In this document: positions 61,535-64,000 of the stretch, piece after piece
How the letters are laid out: every line of letters starts with the position of its first letter
How positions within the stretch are numbered: position 1 is the first letter of the stretch
Origin: Cyclobacteriaceae bacterium
GTDB taxonomy: Bacteria; Bacteroidota; Bacteroidia; Cytophagales; Cyclobacteriaceae
Assembly: GCA_019638235.1 (NCBI GenBank)
Contig: JAHBUE010000001.1
Coordinates: 1,288,492 to 1,352,491, forward strand
Direction of reading: 5' to 3'
DNA length: 64,000 nucleotides
Made by a program: the position numbers and the translations under genes
Notes under the pieces: generated by a model
What the model was told of the DNA's origin: nothing
The model's database searches: none
Seen by the model: the letters and a program-made list of their open reading frames with translations, nothing else

Positions 61535-62917
61535 TTAACCAATAATTCCCAACACACTTAATACTACCAACACGATAATTATCGGGCAAACAAACCGGAT
61601 AGTAAACAACCATACCCGGTAGGGGGCAATGCCCAGAATCTTACCATCTTTAAATCCGGGCGCTCCATTGGCTATTTCATCTACCAGGCGGTTGGTTTGC
61701 ATGAACCAGCCCGTGTACAGGCAGGTTGCCAGCACCACTACCATCATGAAAAGCGTGCCGAACAAATAATCCATGATGTCCATGAACCCTGTTTTTTCGG
61801 TGCCGAGTATATCAATGCGAAGTGATGTAAAAAAATCGGAACTTCCGGTGGAAAGTGCAGACGGAATACCAACAAGAAAAGCTGCACCCGCAACAATCCA
61901 GGCCGCTTTTTTACGCGACCACTTGAATGTGTCAATGAAATAAGCCGATGGCGCTTCCAGCATGGAAATGGTGGATGTAATGGCCGCTAAAAACAAGAGC
62001 AGGAAGAACAACGCACCGGCAATGTTGCCTAACGGCATTTCTGGAAAAATATTTGCCAAAACACTGAACACAAGTGTTGGTCCTTCGCCTGGCGACAGGT
62101 TAAACGCAAATACCGCAGGAAATATCATAAGCCCCGCCAGCAAGGCTACAGACGCGTCCATAGCGCCTACCCACAAACTGGATGATACAATGTTTTGTTT
62201 TTTAGAAAGGTACGATCCGTAAGTAATCATCATACCCCAGCCTATGCCCAATGAAAAGAAGGCTTGAGTCAGCGCTTTCAGCACAACGTTGGCATTTATT
62301 TTTGAAAAGTCGGGGATAAGATAGTATTCAACGCCTTTGCCTGCACCGGGCAGGGTAACGCTTCTGAAAATCACCAGGATTAAGATAATGAACACCATCG
62401 GCATCATAATCTTGGCTGCTTTTTCAATACCTCCTGAAATGCCACCCAATACAATTAAAATAGTAGCCAGGATAACAAACGCTCCTAACGGAATAACATA
62501 CATTGGGTTGGCAATAAATTCTGCAAAGGTTACTTCCAGTGAAAACAGTGAAGTAAAAATATACCCTACTGTCCACCCGGCTATAATGCCGTAATAGCTC
62601 AACACAACAAAGGTTACCAACAGTGGCAATACACCGGCAAAGAACGTCCAGATTTTATTGGCCCCCAGGCTTTTAAATGCACCAACTGCATTTTTTTCTG
62701 TAAGCCTGCCCAACGAAATTTCATTGATAAGCATGGGTACACCCACCACCACAACACATATTATGTAAACAAATACAAATGCAGCGCCCCCGTTCTCACC
62801 GGTCAGGTAAGGGAAACGCCAAATATTACCCAGGCCGACAGCCGAGCCTGCGGCAGCCATAATAAAGCCAAACTTTGAACCAAATTGACCACGATTATCA
62901 GGAATTTGAGATGTCAT
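61535..62917 (-). CDS. Sodium-dependent transporter, NSS/SNF family
   Basis: 460 residues from the ATG at 62917 (an upstream ATG at 62971 gives an unlikely start). The family signature is KFGFIMAAAGSAVGLGNIWRFPYLTGENGGAAFVFVY with the sodium-binding helix 1, then VPMLINEISLGRL, SYYGIIAGWTVGYIF, QAFFSLGIGWGMMITYGSYL and AAITSTISMLEAPSAYFID; about 11-12 TM helices. NSS members import amino acids or related amines with Na+. The substrate is not evident. Confidence 0.9.
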   Translation of the reverse strand: MTSQIPDNRGQFGSKFGFIMAAAGSAVGLGNIWRFPYLTGENGGAAFVFVYIICVVVVGVPMLINEISLGRLTEKNAVGAFKSLGANKIWTFFAGVLPLLVTFVVLSYYGIIAGWTVGYIFTSLFSLEVTFAEFIANPMYVIPLGAFVILATILIVLGGISGGIEKAAKIMMPMVFIILILVIFRSVTLPGAGKGVEYYLIPDFSKINANVVLKALTQAFFSLGIGWGMMITYGSYLSKKQNIVSSSLWVGAMDASVALLAGLMIFPAVFAFNLSPGEGPTLVFSVLANIFPEMPLGNIAGALFFLLLFLAAITSTISMLEAPSAYFIDTFKWSRKKAAWIVAGAAFLVGIPSALSTGSSDFFTSLRIDILGTEKTGFMDIMDYLFGTLFMMVVVLATCLYTGWFMQTNRLVDEIANGAPGFKDGKILGIAPYRVWLFTIRFVCPIIIVLVVLSVLGIIG

Positions 62918-63074
62918 ATACAAGTAGGATTTAAGCGTGTCAATATTGAGAAATTTAATTTGATTGCACAAAGGTTAAAATTGCTTTTAATTTGGCGGTG
63001 GACAAGTGCTCGAAGATTGTTTGTTGAGTAACAAAATAATTGGGCACTACCGTTATGCTAAGTGAATTTTTATC

Positions 63075-63137
63075 AGGGTCTGGCCAAAGGCCTGACCCTT
63101 TCTTTAGCCTCGAAGGATCAGGCTTTAGCCAGACCAA
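63075..63137. repeat. Paired inverted palindromic repeats (BIME-like)
   Basis: Two hairpin units lie head to head: AGGGTCTGGCC-AAA-GGCCTGACCCT (63075-63099, one mismatch) and GGATCAGGC-TTTA-GCCAGACC (63115-63135). The second unit is close to the complement of the first (GGTCTGGCTAAAGCCTGATCC). They fill part of the 231-base gap between the transporter and the reductase genes. Confidence 0.65.
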
Positions 63138-63148
63138 GTTTGCCTGTT

Positions 63149-64000
63149 TTAAGTCAGCACATTCTCAAGCTGTGCTTTCAGCAGGGCCAGCCCTTCGGTA
63201 AAGCTGTGTGGCTCATAGTCCAGGTCTTTCCTTGCTTTTTCAATAATGAAACCTGTTTTTAACGGTCTGCGTGCGGGTTGTTTGAATTGTGTTGAATCGG
63301 TGGACATGATGAGCGATTCATCTAACTTAAAAAATTGCGCTGTTTTAATGGCAATATCGTGCGGGCTTAGAAAATCTTTCCCGGAAATGTGATAAATGCC
63401 TATGGCTTTTTTCTTTGCTGCCCGCCAACAACCCATAGCTAAATCTTCGGCTAATGTAGGCGTGCGCCACTGGTCGTTTACTACGTTAATGGTTTTACCT
63501 TCTTCTAAACTTTTCTTCACCCACAACACAATGTTCGACCGGCTCATGTCGGTGGAAATACCATACACAAGCACGGTGCGGAGTATGCACCAGGATATAG
63601 TGCTTTGTTGAATAATTTCTTCTGCAGCCAGCTTACTCTTTCCGTAAAAATTTACAGGAGCGGGCTTGGCGGTTTCATCCAACGGGCCTTCCTTTCCATC
63701 GAAAATAAAATCGGTGGAAACATGAATGAGGTGAATGTGATATTGAGTGCACGCTTCAACCAAATACTGAACGGACGTTACGTTGGCTTTCCAGCAAGCA
63801 TCCTGTTCGGTTTCGCAGCGGTCAACGTTTGTCATGGCTGCCGTGTTGATGATTATATCGGGCTTGGTTTGCGCAATAACTTCGTTAACCTGTTTTTGAT
63901 TGGAAATATCCAGCAACTGAAATTCACCTTTTGTTAACGGAAGTATCAATGCCCGGTGAGCGGTTGCGATAAGCTGCACATTTTGTTGGTGTTGCAGCAG
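63149..64000 (-). CDS. rfbD: dTDP-4-dehydrorhamnose reductase-like protein, partial
   Basis: The gene enters from the right edge; about 283 residues are visible and the N-terminal glycine-rich NAD(P)-binding loop lies outside. The GTG at 63979 is not a real start because the frame stays open to base 64000 with LLQHQQNVQLIATAHRA. The Rossmann-like fold continues with PDIIINTAAMTNVDRCETEQDACWKAN, the catalytic Tyr and Lys in VNFYGKSKLAAEEII (YxxxK) and HVSTDFIFDGKEGP, ending FTEGLALLKAQLENVLT. RmlD makes dTDP-L-rhamnose for surface polysaccharides. Without partners in view, a related sugar-nucleotide reductase is possible. Confidence 0.85.
   Translation of the reverse strand: MLQHQQNVQLIATAHRALILPLTKGEFQLLDISNQKQVNEVIAQTKPDIIINTAAMTNVDRCETEQDACWKANVTSVQYLVEACTQYHIHLIHVSTDFIFDGKEGPLDETAKPAPVNFYGKSKLAAEEIIQQSTISWCILRTVLVYGISTDMSRSNIVLWVKKSLEEGKTINVVNDQWRTPTLAEDLAMGCWRAAKKKAIGIYHISGKDFLSPHDIAIKTAQFFKLDESLIMSTDSTQFKQPARRPLKTGFIIEKARKDLDYEPHSFTEGLALLKAQLENVLT

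Noticed and set aside
62955..63137. 60-codon frame on the minus strand with WLKPDPSRLKK
   Set aside because: The peptide is the translation of the inverted repeat pair, not a protein.
1..64000. CRISPR arrays, integrases or complete insertion sequences
   Set aside because: No regularly spaced identical repeats with unique spacers and no intact transposase or integrase were found.

Overview
The window looks like chromosomal DNA of a member of the Bacteroidota, most likely an order Cytophagales-type soil or water bacterium. Grounds: TonB-dependent receptors with carboxypeptidase-like N-terminal domains, a SusC/SusD pair, DUF1080 lipoproteins, FtsX-type permeases with an N-terminal prefix domain next to a PadR regulator, a CreD cluster with its usual small partners, a PafA-type phosphatase, and promoters of the phylum-specific form TTTG-N19/21-TAnnTTTG in front of three tRNA genes and a receptor gene. 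Genus cannot be told from what is visible.

Layout. 1-4.3 kb: two tandem DUF1080 lipoproteins (the first runs off the left edge), an outer-membrane barrel protein, a GlcD-type FAD oxidase and an NlpC/P60 lipoprotein. 4.3-10 kb: a Fic-domain protein whose 5' end carries a six-copy repeat array, an FtsX permease, an internally deleted paralogue of it, a small antitoxin-like/PIN pair and a PadR regulator. 10-17 kb: glycosylasparaginase, CutC, a large TonB-type outer-membrane protein with an extra C-terminal domain, a LytS/LytTR two-component pair and tRNA-Ala. 17-28 kb: a DinB/MDMPI-like enzyme, two polytopic membrane proteins in operon with a TonB receptor and a small CxxC protein, tRNA-Pro, a VOC/flavin reductase pair, an ArsR regulator, HAD hydrolase and P5C dehydrogenase. 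Two palindromic repeat elements and gene fragments lie in the gaps. 28-32 kb: DUF6090 protein, CreD cluster and tRNA-Asn.

32-48.3 kb is the most distinctive region. A 7TM-DISM receptor carries a coiled coil and a C-terminal IS1595-type transposase zinc ribbon plus helix-turn-helix, with no catalytic domain. Directly downstream lies a polysaccharide-utilisation locus: SusC, SusD, a Big_5/LamG surface lipoprotein, two GH144 enzymes, a GH3 beta-glucosidase and an SGNH hydrolase, with a sodium/sugar symporter on the other strand. GH144 plus GH3 points to beta-1,2-glucan as substrate: surface endo-cleavage, SusCD import, trimming by GH3 and glucose uptake by the symporter. The receptor is a candidate one-component membrane-bound regulator of that locus.

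48.3-64 kb: Hsp20, HtrA-type protease, DUF1569 protein, PIF1-like helicase with C-terminal HTH, ALDH7-type dehydrogenase, a lone receiver protein, an unrecognised helical protein, a TPR/WG-repeat protein, PafA-type phosphatase, an NSS-family transporter, a paired inverted repeat and an RmlD-like reductase cut by the right edge. No CRISPR array, prophage or complete insertion sequence was seen.
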